DNA from: Albidovulum inexpectatum
Lineage (GTDB): Bacteria > Pseudomonadota > Alphaproteobacteria > Rhodobacterales > Rhodobacteraceae
Direction: 5' to 3'
NCBI RefSeq assembly: GCF_002927635.1
Contig: NZ_PRDS01000005.1
Span: 204,127-268,126 of the forward strand
DNA length: 64,000 nucleotides
The notes beneath the pieces were generated by a model. The model ran no database searches, was not told the origin of the DNA, and worked only from the letters and a program-made list of their open reading frames with translations. The translations under genes were made by a program, and so were the position numbers. The first letter of the stretch is position 1, and each line of letters starts with the position of its first letter. This document shows positions 38,648 through 46,703 of this stretch, in pieces.

Positions 38648-39889
38648 TCAGACCAGACCGGCCGTTGCCGCGGCCCGTCCGTGTTCAAGGATGGATTGCG
38701 CCATCTTGGTGATTTCCTTGCGCAGCGGGCTTTTCGCTGCGGTTTCCGCCAGGGGCAGACCGTGATCGTTGGAATCGGTCACTTGCTTGCCACCGTCTGG
38801 CAGCTGGATCTCGATCTTGATGTCCAGGCTTTCGGCCAGTCGCTTGACCCGGCCCTTGCCCGAAAGATCGGTGAATTTGGGCGCCCGGTTGAGGATGTAG
38901 CGCAGCTTTTCGAATGGCAGATCCTCGGCCTTCAGTGCGCGGATCATGCGCAGCGTGTTCTGGGCCGACCGCATGTCGAGTTCGATCATCGCGAAATAGA
39001 CATGCGCCTGGTTCAGGACGGCCTCGGTCCACTGGACGACAGTGCGCGGCATGTCGACGATAACGAAATCGAAATTTGCGCGGGCGATGTCCAAAATGCG
39101 ATTGATGTCTTCGGATGTCACGATATCGAGGGGCAGCATGTCCGAGGGCGCCGTCAGAACATGCAGCTTGTCCTTGAAGGTAACAAGCGTCTGCAGGAAT
39201 GCGGCATGGTCCACGGCAGCGGTGTCCGAAAGCATTTCATAGACTGCCTCGCGGCGCGGCAGATCAAGATAGGTCGATACCGATCCCGTCTGGAAGTCGA
39301 AATCCAGCAGGCAGACCTTGGGCGGATTGGTCTTGTCGAGGTTCGCAAGTTCCCACGCCAGGTTGACGGCGAGTGTCGTGGCGCCGGTGCCGCCCGCAAG
39401 CCCGTGGATCGGATAGACGATACCCTGACGGTTTTCGCCGCCCGTGACGACGGCCGCGGCTTCGATGGCCGGGGCCTGAGCGGCCCGGCGAAGGCGTTCG
39501 ATGGCATCGTGCAGCGCGGCTTCGGGCAGGGGGTAGGGCACAAAGTCGTCAGCGCCGAGTTTCAGCAGCTGATGCAGGGCCATTGGGCTGATTTCGTCGG
39601 CAATCAGAATGGCCTTGATGTCGCGATCCTTGGCAGCCTTCACGATATCCGCGATCCGGCCGAGATTGCCTTCGTCCTTCGAATCGACCGCGATCGCGAT
39701 GAATTCCAGCGTTGCGGCATCGGGCTGCTGCAGATATTCGATCGCCTCGTCGAAGGAAAGATCACCCCAGCTTTCGCCAAGTTCGGTTTCCATGTCTTCG
39801 ATCAGAAGATCGAAATTGCTGATGTCTCGGGAAATCGTACAGGCGACGACGGGTGTCACGTCCGGTTGCTGTGCTGCAGCGCTACTCAT
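38648..39889 (-). CDS. cpaE: Tad pilus localisation protein TadZ/CpaE (MinD-like)
   Basis: 413 residues. Seen: an N-terminal receiver-like domain (about 10-130) and a ParA/MinD-like domain whose deviant Walker A reads LAGGTGATTLAVNLA, lacking the signature lysine before the Gly-Gly pair, with a switch DFDFQTGSVSTYLDLP. Known: TadZ/CpaE directs pilus assembly to the pole; several family members have degenerate ATPase boxes. First gene of the large tad operon. A shared motif lies 136 bp upstream. Confidence 0.9.
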   Translation of the reverse strand: MSSAAAQQPDVTPVVACTISRDISNFDLLIEDMETELGESWGDLSFDEAIEYLQQPDAATLEFIAIAVDSKDEGNLGRIADIVKAAKDRDIKAILIADEISPMALHQLLKLGADDFVPYPLPEAALHDAIERLRRAAQAPAIEAAAVVTGGENRQGIVYPIHGLAGGTGATTLAVNLAWELANLDKTNPPKVCLLDFDFQTGSVSTYLDLPRREAVYEMLSDTAAVDHAAFLQTLVTFKDKLHVLTAPSDMLPLDIVTSEDINRILDIARANFDFVIVDMPRTVVQWTEAVLNQAHVYFAMIELDMRSAQNTLRMIRALKAEDLPFEKLRYILNRAPKFTDLSGKGRVKRLAESLDIKIEIQLPDGGKQVTDSNDHGLPLAETAAKSPLRKEITKMAQSILEHGRAAATAGLV

Positions 39890-40024
39890 TCAATTCGTTC
39901 CTTCTCAATACCCTGGGCAAGGTTGTCGGCCCGGAAGGGGCAGGCACCGGCCACGACGGGATCCTGCAGTCCGGAATCGCAGGACCACCCAATGGTTCTT
40001 GACTTCACAGCTTCCGCAGAAAGG

Positions 40025-40039
40025 TGGCAAGAATTTGGC
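40025..40039 (-). promoter_or_regulatory. Repeat motif GCCA-N7-GCCA upstream of cpaE
   Basis: On the minus strand GCCAAATTCTTGCCA: direct GCCA repeats separated by 7 bases. It differs at one base from the copy upstream of the first flp gene (44145-44159). Lies 136 bases before the cpaE start. No regulator is assigned. Confidence 0.45.
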
Positions 40040-40081
40040 CAAATAATCGTAATTATACGCCCTGTGTGGAAGATGGGCGCG

Positions 40082-40111
40082 AAAAGGCGGCCTTTGTTGC
40101 CAAAGACCGCC
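40082..40111 (-). terminator. Terminator of the rcpA–ompA transcript
   Basis: GGCGGCCTTTG (40086-40096) pairs with CAAAGACCGCC (40101-40111) over 11 positions with one mismatch and a 4-base loop. On the minus strand it is followed by TTTTC. It lies 30 bp past the OmpA gene's stop. Confidence 0.8.
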
Positions 40112-40140
40112 TATGCAGTGTTCCGATCGGCGGATATCCG

Positions 40141-40803
40141 TCAACCGCCGTCGCCAACAAGTTCTGCTTCATTTTGACCATGCTGCGGCTGTGCGCTGTT
40201 GACGTATTCGCGCCAGATGACCGCCGCATACTTGCCGTTCAACACCGAAGGATGTTTCCGGACGAATCCGGAGACCTCGGTTACCGTGCGGCGATTGCGA
40301 CGTTCGGGTGCCTGCACATAGACCAGTGGCTTGGTTTCACCGAAAGAGGCGACCGCCTCGAGCCGGGACCGATCGATGCCCTGCGAGACGAGGTAATTCA
40401 CCACCGCCTGGGCGCGTCGCAGGCCAAGCCTTTTATTGTAGGCGTCCGAGCCTACGAGGTCCGTATGGCCATAGACGCGGAATCTGACCTCGGGGAACTG
40501 GCGGATCCAGTCGGCCTGTTGGCGCAGTGCCGCGCGCGCGGTTTCGTCGAGTTCGGCACTGTCAAAGGCAAAGTTCACCGTGTTCGGAACCTCGGCGGCA
40601 AAGCGGCGCGTCAGATCGATGACCATGGACCTTTCGTCCGCCTGGACGAGGGTGTTGTTCATCGTCGCATTGCCAAAGTCGCTGGTCTCGATCTCGGAAC
40701 CGGCCTCGGAGTAGAATGTCCGGGCTATGTTGGTTTCCTTGGAGCACCCCGCAAGACCGACAAGGCCCGCAGACAGAAGAAGAAGGCTGAGACGTGTCTT
40801 CAT
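40141..40803 (-). CDS. OmpA-family lipoprotein of the Tad locus
   Basis: 220 residues. Seen: lipoprotein signal MKTRLSLLLLSAGLVGLAGC with lipobox LAGC (Cys20), then an OmpA C-terminal peptidoglycan-binding domain (VNFAFDSAELDETARAALRQ, VYGHTDLVGSDAYNKRLGLRRAQAV), and a short C-terminal tail. Known: OmpA-like proteins sit beside rcpA in many tad loci of this class. Five bases after rcpA. Confidence 0.88.
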   Translation of the reverse strand: MKTRLSLLLLSAGLVGLAGCSKETNIARTFYSEAGSEIETSDFGNATMNNTLVQADERSMVIDLTRRFAAEVPNTVNFAFDSAELDETARAALRQQADWIRQFPEVRFRVYGHTDLVGSDAYNKRLGLRRAQAVVNYLVSQGIDRSRLEAVASFGETKPLVYVQAPERRNRRTVTEVSGFVRKHPSVLNGKYAAVIWREYVNSAQPQHGQNEAELVGDGG

Positions 40804-40808
40804 CGGGC

Positions 40809-42179
40809 TTACTCCATCACATAGCCGTAAGAGCCGGAAAAGTCCTGCTTGGCCACTTCGGCCACTGCTCCCTTGGCCGACCGGTTGCCGGCGGTCTTGC
40901 CAAGCAGGAACAGCTCGGCCTCGGTCGGGGGACGGACGCGATCGGTCGGCAGGGCAAGAGCCTCGCCGCGCACCGGGGTCACGAGATGCGGCGTGATGAT
41001 GATTACGAGCTCGGACTGCTTGCGCTGGAAGTCCACGGATCGGAACAGCGACCCCAGAACCGGGACGTCGCCCAACCAGGGAACTTGCGATGCTCCATCA
41101 GTGAAATCATCCTGAAGCAAGCCCGCGATCGCAAAGCTTTCTCCGTCCCGCATCTCGACGGTCGTGGTGGTCCGCCGCGTTTTGAAGCCGTTAATTGTGG
41201 TTCCACCTGCGACGGTCACGATGGATGAGTCGATCGACGAGACGGCCGTACTTATCTCAAGATTGATCAAGTCCCCATCTACGACCCGCGGAGTAAATTT
41301 CAGCTCTACACCGAACGGCTTGTACTCGATCGAAATCGTGTTGTTGTCGCCCCTGGTGGGAATCGGAAGTTCTCCACCGGCAAGGAAATCGGCTTCCTGG
41401 CCTGATAGTGCGGTAAGATTCGGTTCGGCCAAAGTGCGCACCAAGCCCTTGCTTTCGAGAGCTTCGAGCAAGACGTTCAACTCAAACGAGCCGCGTGTCA
41501 GCGAGAATCCCAACCCGCTTTCTGCACTCCCGCCGGCCGAAGATGTACTGTAGCCGCCAGAGGGCTTGAATGTTCCACGGGTAACGCTGGCGCCAATGGC
41601 GCTGGACAATTCCTTTGAAACCGAACGCTGCATTTCGGCGATGCGGACCTTCAGCATGACCTGCTGGACCCCGCCCACATTCATCAGGTTGGAAACACGT
41701 CCAGGTGCGTAGCGTTCGGCCAGATCCAACGCGCGATCAAGTTTTGCGGCAGAGGAGACCGTGCCCGACAATACGATGCTGTCTGCAGCCGTGCGCACCT
41801 CGATCTGCTCGCCGGGCAGGATTTGCTGCAGGCGCTCCTTGAACTCGCCGACGTCGATCGAAACATGGACGTCCACGTTCGCGATCAGGCTGCCATTCTC
41901 GCCCAGAAGTGTGAGCGTGGTTCGCCCGGGGGCCTTGCCCAGAACGTAGATCGAGCGATCCGATAGGGTCGAAATGTCGGCGATCCCTGGGTTGGCGATG
42001 GACAGCTGCGCAAAGGGTTGGTCCGCTTCCACGACCACCGCGCGGTTCATCGGAACGGTCAGCGAGCTGGACGCCGCACCGTTCATTACCCGCAATGTTT
42101 CGGAATGCGCGGGAATTGCTGCTGCAAGAGCGACCGCAATGCCCAGCATGCCGGCCGATAGTGTTGACTTCATGTGCAT
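40809..42179 (-). CDS. rcpA: Tad pilus outer-membrane secretin RcpA/CpaC
   Basis: 456 residues. Seen: a signal peptide, a BON-like domain (ADSIVLSGTVSSAAKLDRALDLAERY), the secretin core (VEMRDGESFAIAGL, VPWLGDVPVLGSLFRSVDFQRKQSELVIIITPHLV) and a C-terminal tail. ATG 42179 with GAGAGG upstream is preferred; ATG 42173 is an alternative. It has its own upstream gap and a terminator between it and cpaB, so it heads a separate transcript with the OmpA gene. Confidence 0.93.
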   Translation of the reverse strand: MHMKSTLSAGMLGIAVALAAAIPAHSETLRVMNGAASSSLTVPMNRAVVVEADQPFAQLSIANPGIADISTLSDRSIYVLGKAPGRTTLTLLGENGSLIANVDVHVSIDVGEFKERLQQILPGEQIEVRTAADSIVLSGTVSSAAKLDRALDLAERYAPGRVSNLMNVGGVQQVMLKVRIAEMQRSVSKELSSAIGASVTRGTFKPSGGYSTSSAGGSAESGLGFSLTRGSFELNVLLEALESKGLVRTLAEPNLTALSGQEADFLAGGELPIPTRGDNNTISIEYKPFGVELKFTPRVVDGDLINLEISTAVSSIDSSIVTVAGGTTINGFKTRRTTTTVEMRDGESFAIAGLLQDDFTDGASQVPWLGDVPVLGSLFRSVDFQRKQSELVIIITPHLVTPVRGEALALPTDRVRPPTEAELFLLGKTAGNRSAKGAVAEVAKQDFSGSYGYVME

Positions 42180-42330
42180 GTGACCTGCCTCTCCGATCAC
42201 GGAAATGAATGGGGTCTTAGTGCCCCGTTAATTGCGATCACAATGAGGCCGTCCTGCATTCATTGCAACTATCAAGTGCTTGGCGCGCATTCTTTATGTG
42301 CGATCTGTGCAACACTGCGGGATATGGGTA

Positions 42331-42373
42331 AAATGAAATGCGCCGTCCACCTGATGTGGTGGTCGGCGCATTT
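42331..42373 (-). terminator. Strong terminator between cpaB and rcpA
   Basis: AAATGCGCCG (42336-42345) and CGGCGCATTT (42364-42373) form a perfect 10-bp stem, with CCACC/GGTGG inside it as an inner stem. On the minus strand it is followed by CATTTTA. It lies 26 bp past the cpaB stop. Confidence 0.88.
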
Positions 42374-42398
42374 GTCCAAGCGAAAACCGCCAGCCGCT

Positions 42399-43271
42399 CT
42401 AGTTCGTGCAGGGAATGACGGTCTCAACGATTTCGCCACCCTTATTGGTGCGAATCGTGCATACGCGTTCCTTTTCCTCGACAACAGGGGCGGGGGCTTC
42501 CTGGATACCCAGAAGCGTGTTCCGGTCGATTTCGATCTGACCGATTTCCGTCGTGTCGCCCGTACCGACCAGGGACAGGGTGAGGCGCCCCGTGCGCTGT
42601 GCGAGCTCCAGCGCGGCGACCTGTTCGGGCGATCCCTCGATCGTGACGGTGCGCGCAATCAGGGTTTCCTGGACCCGGTCCGCGTCCGCGTTCTGGTCGA
42701 TGGCGATCAGGCGCACGTTCCGGTCGATCAGCTTCGTCACGTCCTGACCGTTGATGTTGCCCGACCAGTAGATGTCCACGCGGTCCTCTGGCCGCAGGAA
42801 GCCGGAAACGCCCGATGTGACATCCACGCGGATGGTGAAGGCGCGCATCCCTGGCGACAGGTTCGCCTTGATGCCGGCATCCACGCCGGGCGGCGTGATC
42901 TTCGATTCAAGGATTGGTTCGTATTTCTGGTAGCTGCGCAGCGTTGCGCGCGGGCGGGTTTCGCCCTCGTAGAACACCGGCTTGATGTTCGGGTCACCAT
43001 CCTGCGGGGCGACAATGGCGTTGAAGGCGCCTTCGGGGACCTTGTCCGCCTGCCACTTGACGATGTCGAGATCATCGCGCGTGAAGCGTTCGCCGTAATT
43101 CTTTGGAGCCTTGGCGACGACGACATCCACCAGGCGCGGGGCGTTGCGCTGGGCGGCTTCAAGCTGCGCCGCACGCAGATTGGCCTGTTCGATGTAGTTC
43201 TGCGCCATGTAGACCGCAAAACTGGCCAGCGCGATCCCGACAACGAGAACGAGGCCGAATACCAGTCGCAT
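42399..43271 (-). CDS. cpaB: Tad pilus assembly protein CpaB/RcpC
   Basis: 290 residues. Seen: an N-terminal helix (MRLVFGLVLVVGIALASFAV), a SAF domain (VVVAKAPKNYGERFTRDDL), then the RcpC domain (GFLRPEDRVDIYWSGNINGQ, TLIARTVTIEGSPEQVAALELAQ). ATG 43271 follows AAGGGA; the longer frame lacks a site. Known: CpaB partners the secretin in the periplasm. Confidence 0.92.
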   Translation of the reverse strand: MRLVFGLVLVVGIALASFAVYMAQNYIEQANLRAAQLEAAQRNAPRLVDVVVAKAPKNYGERFTRDDLDIVKWQADKVPEGAFNAIVAPQDGDPNIKPVFYEGETRPRATLRSYQKYEPILESKITPPGVDAGIKANLSPGMRAFTIRVDVTSGVSGFLRPEDRVDIYWSGNINGQDVTKLIDRNVRLIAIDQNADADRVQETLIARTVTIEGSPEQVAALELAQRTGRLTLSLVGTGDTTEIGQIEIDRNTLLGIQEAPAPVVEEKERVCTIRTNKGGEIVETVIPCTN

Positions 43272-43357
43272 GAAAGTCCCTTTCCTTGAAGCTGCGCTGC
43301 ACGGGACAGATGTGCCCGCGCGGATTGCGAATTTCAAGCAATACAGCGCCCAAATAT

Positions 43358-43382
43358 GGCAAAACGGCGATCAAAGATCGCC
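43358..43382 (-). terminator. Terminator of the second flp gene
   Basis: GGCGATC (43366-43372) and GATCGCC (43376-43382) form a 7-bp stem with a 3-base loop. On the minus strand it is followed by GTTTTG. It lies 58 bp past the flp stop and upstream of cpaB. Confidence 0.7.
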
Positions 43383-43440
43383 AAAAAGGTGGACTTGTTC
43401 TGTTTCGGAAACCTGCGCGGATCTTTGCCGGGAACGGGAC

Positions 43441-43635
43441 CTACTTGCCCACGTCGGACGCTACAGCAGTCAGCTTTTCATCGATCTTTTGACCCAGCGT
43501 GGTCACGCCGGGCTTGATCGCGGTACCCGCAAGGATCGCCAGGGTGCAGACAACCGCCGTCAGCACGACCCAATCAATGGTTACCGCACCGGACTCGTCA
43601 TCGAGGAATTTCCCAGGGTCGATATTGAAGCTCAT
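43441..43635 (-). CDS. flp: Flp family type IVb pilin (second copy)
   Basis: 64 residues. Seen: a short leader ending in GAVTIDWVVLTA, the hydrophobic pilin helix (AVVCTLAILAGTAI) and a short tail. The mature N-terminus has Asp at +5 and Trp at +6 where many Flp pilins have Glu-Tyr. ATG 43635 is the likeliest start. The leader (MSFNIDPGKFLDDESG) is acidic. It has its own terminator and upstream motif, so it is separate from the first flp copy. Confidence 0.85.
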   Translation of the reverse strand: MSFNIDPGKFLDDESGAVTIDWVVLTAVVCTLAILAGTAIKPGVTTLGQKIDEKLTAVASDVGK

Positions 43636-43724
43636 TAATGCACCGCTGTCGTTTGTTCTGGAGGCCTCATTCCCGGGGTCGGCACCGGTCTGCAGGCTGG
43701 TTGATTCAGATAAGCGTAAGAAAT

Positions 43725-43739
43725 AGGCAGGAATTGGGC
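43725..43739 (-). promoter_or_regulatory. GCCA-N7-GCC motif upstream of the second flp gene
   Basis: On the minus strand GCCCAATTCCTGCCT. It is the third copy of the pilus-locus motif, with changes at three positions relative to the first flp copy. It lies 90 bp before the flp start. Confidence 0.4.
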
Positions 43740-43789
43740 AGGGTTGGGTCAATAGTTGGGGGGGCGCAGCGCGTGATATCAGCGCGTGG

Positions 43790-43820
43790 AAAAAATGAAG
43801 CCGCGCTTGGGGCGCGGCTT
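43790..43820 (-). terminator. Rho-independent terminator of the first flp gene
   Basis: AAGCCGCGC (43798-43806) and GCGCGGCTT (43812-43820) form a 9-bp stem with a 5-base loop. On the minus strand it is followed by CATTTTTT. 29 bp after the flp stop. Confidence 0.92.
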
Positions 43821-43849
43821 CCATGAACCAGCCTTGGCAGGCCGACCAA

Positions 43850-44041
43850 TTACTGCAGCTGCGTGGTTGCGCTGCTCAGGTAGTTGTTGATCGCGGTCGA
43901 CAGCGTGCCGGTGCCCGACTTGATCGCGCCCAGCGCCAGGATGCCCAGGCCGACAACCGCGGCGGTCAGCACGACCCAGTCAACGGTCACAGCACCGTCT
44001 TCTTCGTTGTGGAATTTCTTCGCAAGCTTGAACAGTTTCAT
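43850..44041 (-). CDS. flp: Flp family type IVb pilin (first copy)
   Basis: 63 residues; likely major pilin. Seen: a basic leader (MKLFKLAKKFHNEEDG), the processing region GAVTVDWVVLTAAV with Asp at +5 and Trp at +6, the helix VGLGILALGAI and a Thr/Ser-rich tail. GGAGAG lies just before ATG 44041. The single-gene transcript ends at a strong terminator. The 44042-44351 region carries its promoter. Confidence 0.9.
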   Translation of the reverse strand: MKLFKLAKKFHNEEDGAVTVDWVVLTAAVVGLGILALGAIKSGTGTLSTAINNYLSSATTQLQ

Positions 44042-44351
44042 GTCTCTCTCCGTTACGTTCGCCCGTTGCACCATCCGCGTCGCGCAGCGCCGTTTTCCGT
44101 TGGCCCTGATCACCGCGGCATGTGCATATATAGCAGGTCAATCATGGCAGGAATTTGGCGCGTATCGTTCATTTTCCGGTTTCTTCTTGGGCAGATGAGA
44201 TTCATTCAACCAACTGATTGGGTTATATTTTTTGTGTGTTCTGTCCGTTGTCACCCGCCTGCCGTCACAAGAATCACGGGACTTTGGGGCTGCAAATCCG
44301 CCTCGTCCGCGGCCTTTGGGCTGGCCGTAAGCGCCCGGAAAGGGCATTCTG
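44042..44351 (-). promoter_or_regulatory. Non-coding region with the first flp promoter
   Basis: A 310-bp gap between flp and the divergent transglycosylase gene. It holds TATATA (a possible -10 for flp) about 75 bases before the flp start and the 15-base motif at 44145-44159 just upstream of it. No good -35 is visible at the usual spacing, which fits an activator-dependent promoter. Further upstream is an AT-rich tract near 44220-44240. No ORF in the gap looks real. Confidence 0.45.
44145..44159 (-). promoter_or_regulatory. GCCA-N7-GCCA motif upstream of the first flp gene
   Basis: On the minus strand GCCAAATTCCTGCCA. Direct GCCA repeats lie 7 bases apart, 104 bases before the flp start and about 12 bases before the TATATA box. 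Confidence 0.5.
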
Positions 44352-45260
44352 GTGCAAAGGGGTGAACCCGAACAGGCGATAGAAGCGATGCGAGCAGTTG
44401 AATGGTGCAGGGTGCCCGTCGTGGCGCTGGCGATACTGACGGCGGGCTGGGCCAAGGCTGAGACGCTGAACGCCAAGGCCGGTGGTCCTGCTGACTTTAC
44501 GTTCAAGATGATCTCGCCGGCGCAAGCGAAGCCCGGCAGGTGGATCACGGTCCAGATCGACCCTGAAGAGCAGGCGCGCAGGCTGGCGGCCGGGCCATTG
44601 CCGCCGCCCGAAAACCCGATTCCGCGCGGCGGCGCCGCCCCGGGACTGCAGCCTGAATCCGCGCCTGCGGTCAGTTCCTACGATTGGTACTGGGCGATGG
44701 TTCCGGCAGCGCTTGCCGAAAGGTCGGGCAGGTTCGACCTTGCCCTTGCCGCGCTGGCCCGCGCTCCCGAGGGAAAGGCCGTGCCTGCACCGCGCCTGCA
44801 ACAGATGCAGGAAATCGCCGCCCGCCATGGGCGCGAAATCCTGAAGGCCACCGTGGGGCGCAACATATCGCCGGCATTGGTTCTGGCGATCATTTCGGTG
44901 GAAAGCTCGGGGCGGCCCGACGCGATCTCGCCCGCAGGGGCCGCGGGGCTGATGCAGCTGATTCCCGCGACCGCCGAGCGTTTCGGTGTCGCCGATCGCA
45001 TTGACCCGGCTGAAAACATCGCCGGAGGGGTCGCCTATCTCGAATGGCTGATGCGCGAGTTCGACCGCGATCCGGTGCTGGTACTGGCGGCCTACAATGC
45101 GGGAGAGAATGCGGTGCGCAAACATGGCGGGGTACCGCCCTATGCCGAAACACGCGCCTATGTGCCAAAGGTCCTTGCCGCCTGGCTTGTCGCGCGCGGT
45201 CTTTGCGTGACCCCGCCGGAACTGGTCACGGATGGTTGCGTATTCGCGGTCAACGGGTAG
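44352..45260 (+). CDS. Lytic transglycosylase (SLT domain)
   Basis: 302 residues. Seen: a hydrophobic stretch (VPVVALAILTAGWAKAE), a Pro-rich middle, and a C-terminal SLT domain with catalytic Glu184 in ISVESSGRPD, GAAGLMQLIPATAERFG and VLAAYNAGENAV. Cleaves peptidoglycan between MurNAc and GlcNAc. Start uncertain: GTG 44352 has AAAGGG upstream, while ATG 44388 would give a better signal peptide. Confidence 0.88.
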   Translation: MQRGEPEQAIEAMRAVEWCRVPVVALAILTAGWAKAETLNAKAGGPADFTFKMISPAQAKPGRWITVQIDPEEQARRLAAGPLPPPENPIPRGGAAPGLQPESAPAVSSYDWYWAMVPAALAERSGRFDLALAALARAPEGKAVPAPRLQQMQEIAARHGREILKATVGRNISPALVLAIISVESSGRPDAISPAGAAGLMQLIPATAERFGVADRIDPAENIAGGVAYLEWLMREFDRDPVLVLAAYNAGENAVRKHGGVPPYAETRAYVPKVLAAWLVARGLCVTPPELVTDGCVFAVNG

Positions 45261-45269
45261 CCTTGCGGC

Positions 45270-46703
45270 ATGAGCGAAACGACCCCCCTGGTTCTGGATG
45301 TCGACGGGACGTTCCTGAAGACGGACCTGTTGTATGAATGCCTGTGGGCGGGCCTTGGCCGTGCCCCGCGCGAGACCATTCTGGCCGTGATCCGGCATTT
45401 CCGGCATCCCGCCCGCCTGAAGGCAGAACTGGCGCGGATCGCGCCGCTGCGAACGGATCTCCTGCCGGTCAATCCCGATATCGCCGATCTGGCCTTGCGT
45501 TCGCGCATGGCCGGGCGCGAGGTGGTGCTTGCATCGGCCTCGGACCGGCTTCTCGTCGAGCGGCTGGCGGCGGAATATGGCCTGTCGGGTCGCGTATTCG
45601 CCTCGGACGGAGAAACGAATCTCAAGGGCGAGGCCAAGGCGGCCGCCCTGGTCGCCGAATTCGGCGAGCGCGGTTTCGATTATGCGGGTGATTCCGCCGC
45701 GGACCTGGCCGTCTGGCGGCATGCCGAGAATGCCATCGTCGTGGGTCCGGTGCGCAGTGCGCGCGCCCTCTCGGCCGATGGTGCCAATATCGTCGAGATC
45801 GCAAACGGGTGGAAATTTCGTGCCCTGATCCGGGCCATGCGCCCGCATCAATGGGTAAAGAACGTCCTGCTGCTGCTTGCGATGATCGCGGCGCACCGGT
45901 TCGACCTGCAGACCCTGATCCCGGTACTTTGGGGGATGGTCGCGTTCTCGGCGGCCGCTTCGTCGATCTATATCGTCAACGATCTGATCGATCTCGAGGC
46001 CGACCGCCTGCATCCGACCAAGAGGCTGCGCCCATTCGCCAGTGGCGAGGTCCCGATCGTCGTCGGAATGGGCGCGGCCGCCGGTCTTGCGCTGCTGGCT
46101 GTTGCAATTGCGGCATGGCTGGGATGGGCTTTCCTGGGCGTGCTGGTCTTCTACATGATCCTGTCGCTGGCCTATTCGCTGAAGCTCAAGCGGATGCGGT
46201 GGATCGATATCGCGACCCTGGCTGCGCTTTATACGGTGCGGGTCGTCGCGGGGGCAGCTGCGGGCAAGGTGGATGTGTCGATCTACATGCTGATCTTCAT
46301 CTATCCCGTCTTCATCACGCTGGGATGTGTGAAGAGGCTGACGGAACTTACGCTGGCAAAGTCCGACGAACGTCTGCCGGGACGGGGTTACAGCCGTGCG
46401 GATCGTGGCGATCTGCTGAACGTCGCGGTGCTTGGCATCGTTGGCGCGCTGGTGATCTTCTTTCTCTATTCGATCAGCGAACAGGGCAGGCAGCTTTACC
46501 CCACGACGTGGCTTCTGTGGGTCGCGATGGTGCCCATGGCGTGGTGGCTGAACCGCATGGTTCTGCTGGGCTGGTTCGGCAAGCAGGACTACGATCCGAT
46601 CGTGTTCGCCATGCGCGACAAGTTCGGGTTGGGGCTGTTGATGATCACGCTCAGCCTGATGTTCTGGGCAGCTGGCCTCTGGGCCAAATGGTTCGGGCTC
46701 TAA
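45270..46703 (+). CDS. Fusion of HAD-like domain and UbiA prenyltransferase
   Basis: 477 residues. Seen: an N-terminal HAD-like domain (about 1-175) with DVDGT (Asp10, Asp12) and GDS (141) near the fourth HAD motif, then a UbiA membrane domain with NDLIDLEADRLHPTKRLRP (Asp-rich motif, 237-241) and about eight helices. Known: this fusion resembles decaprenyl-phosphate phosphoribosyltransferase-type proteins plus a phosphatase, seen in several alphaproteobacteria; substrates remain uncertain. Starts 9 bp after the transglycosylase gene, so possibly co-transcribed. Confidence 0.85.
   Translation: MSETTPLVLDVDGTFLKTDLLYECLWAGLGRAPRETILAVIRHFRHPARLKAELARIAPLRTDLLPVNPDIADLALRSRMAGREVVLASASDRLLVERLAAEYGLSGRVFASDGETNLKGEAKAAALVAEFGERGFDYAGDSAADLAVWRHAENAIVVGPVRSARALSADGANIVEIANGWKFRALIRAMRPHQWVKNVLLLLAMIAAHRFDLQTLIPVLWGMVAFSAAASSIYIVNDLIDLEADRLHPTKRLRPFASGEVPIVVGMGAAAGLALLAVAIAAWLGWAFLGVLVFYMILSLAYSLKLKRMRWIDIATLAALYTVRVVAGAAAGKVDVSIYMLIFIYPVFITLGCVKRLTELTLAKSDERLPGRGYSRADRGDLLNVAVLGIVGALVIFFLYSISEQGRQLYPTTWLLWVAMVPMAWWLNRMVLLGWFGKQDYDPIVFAMRDKFGLGLLMITLSLMFWAAGLWAKWFGL

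Noticed and set aside
44274..46013. 579-codon minus-strand ORF over the transglycosylase and UbiA fusion
   Set aside because: Antisense to two clear genes; no domain.
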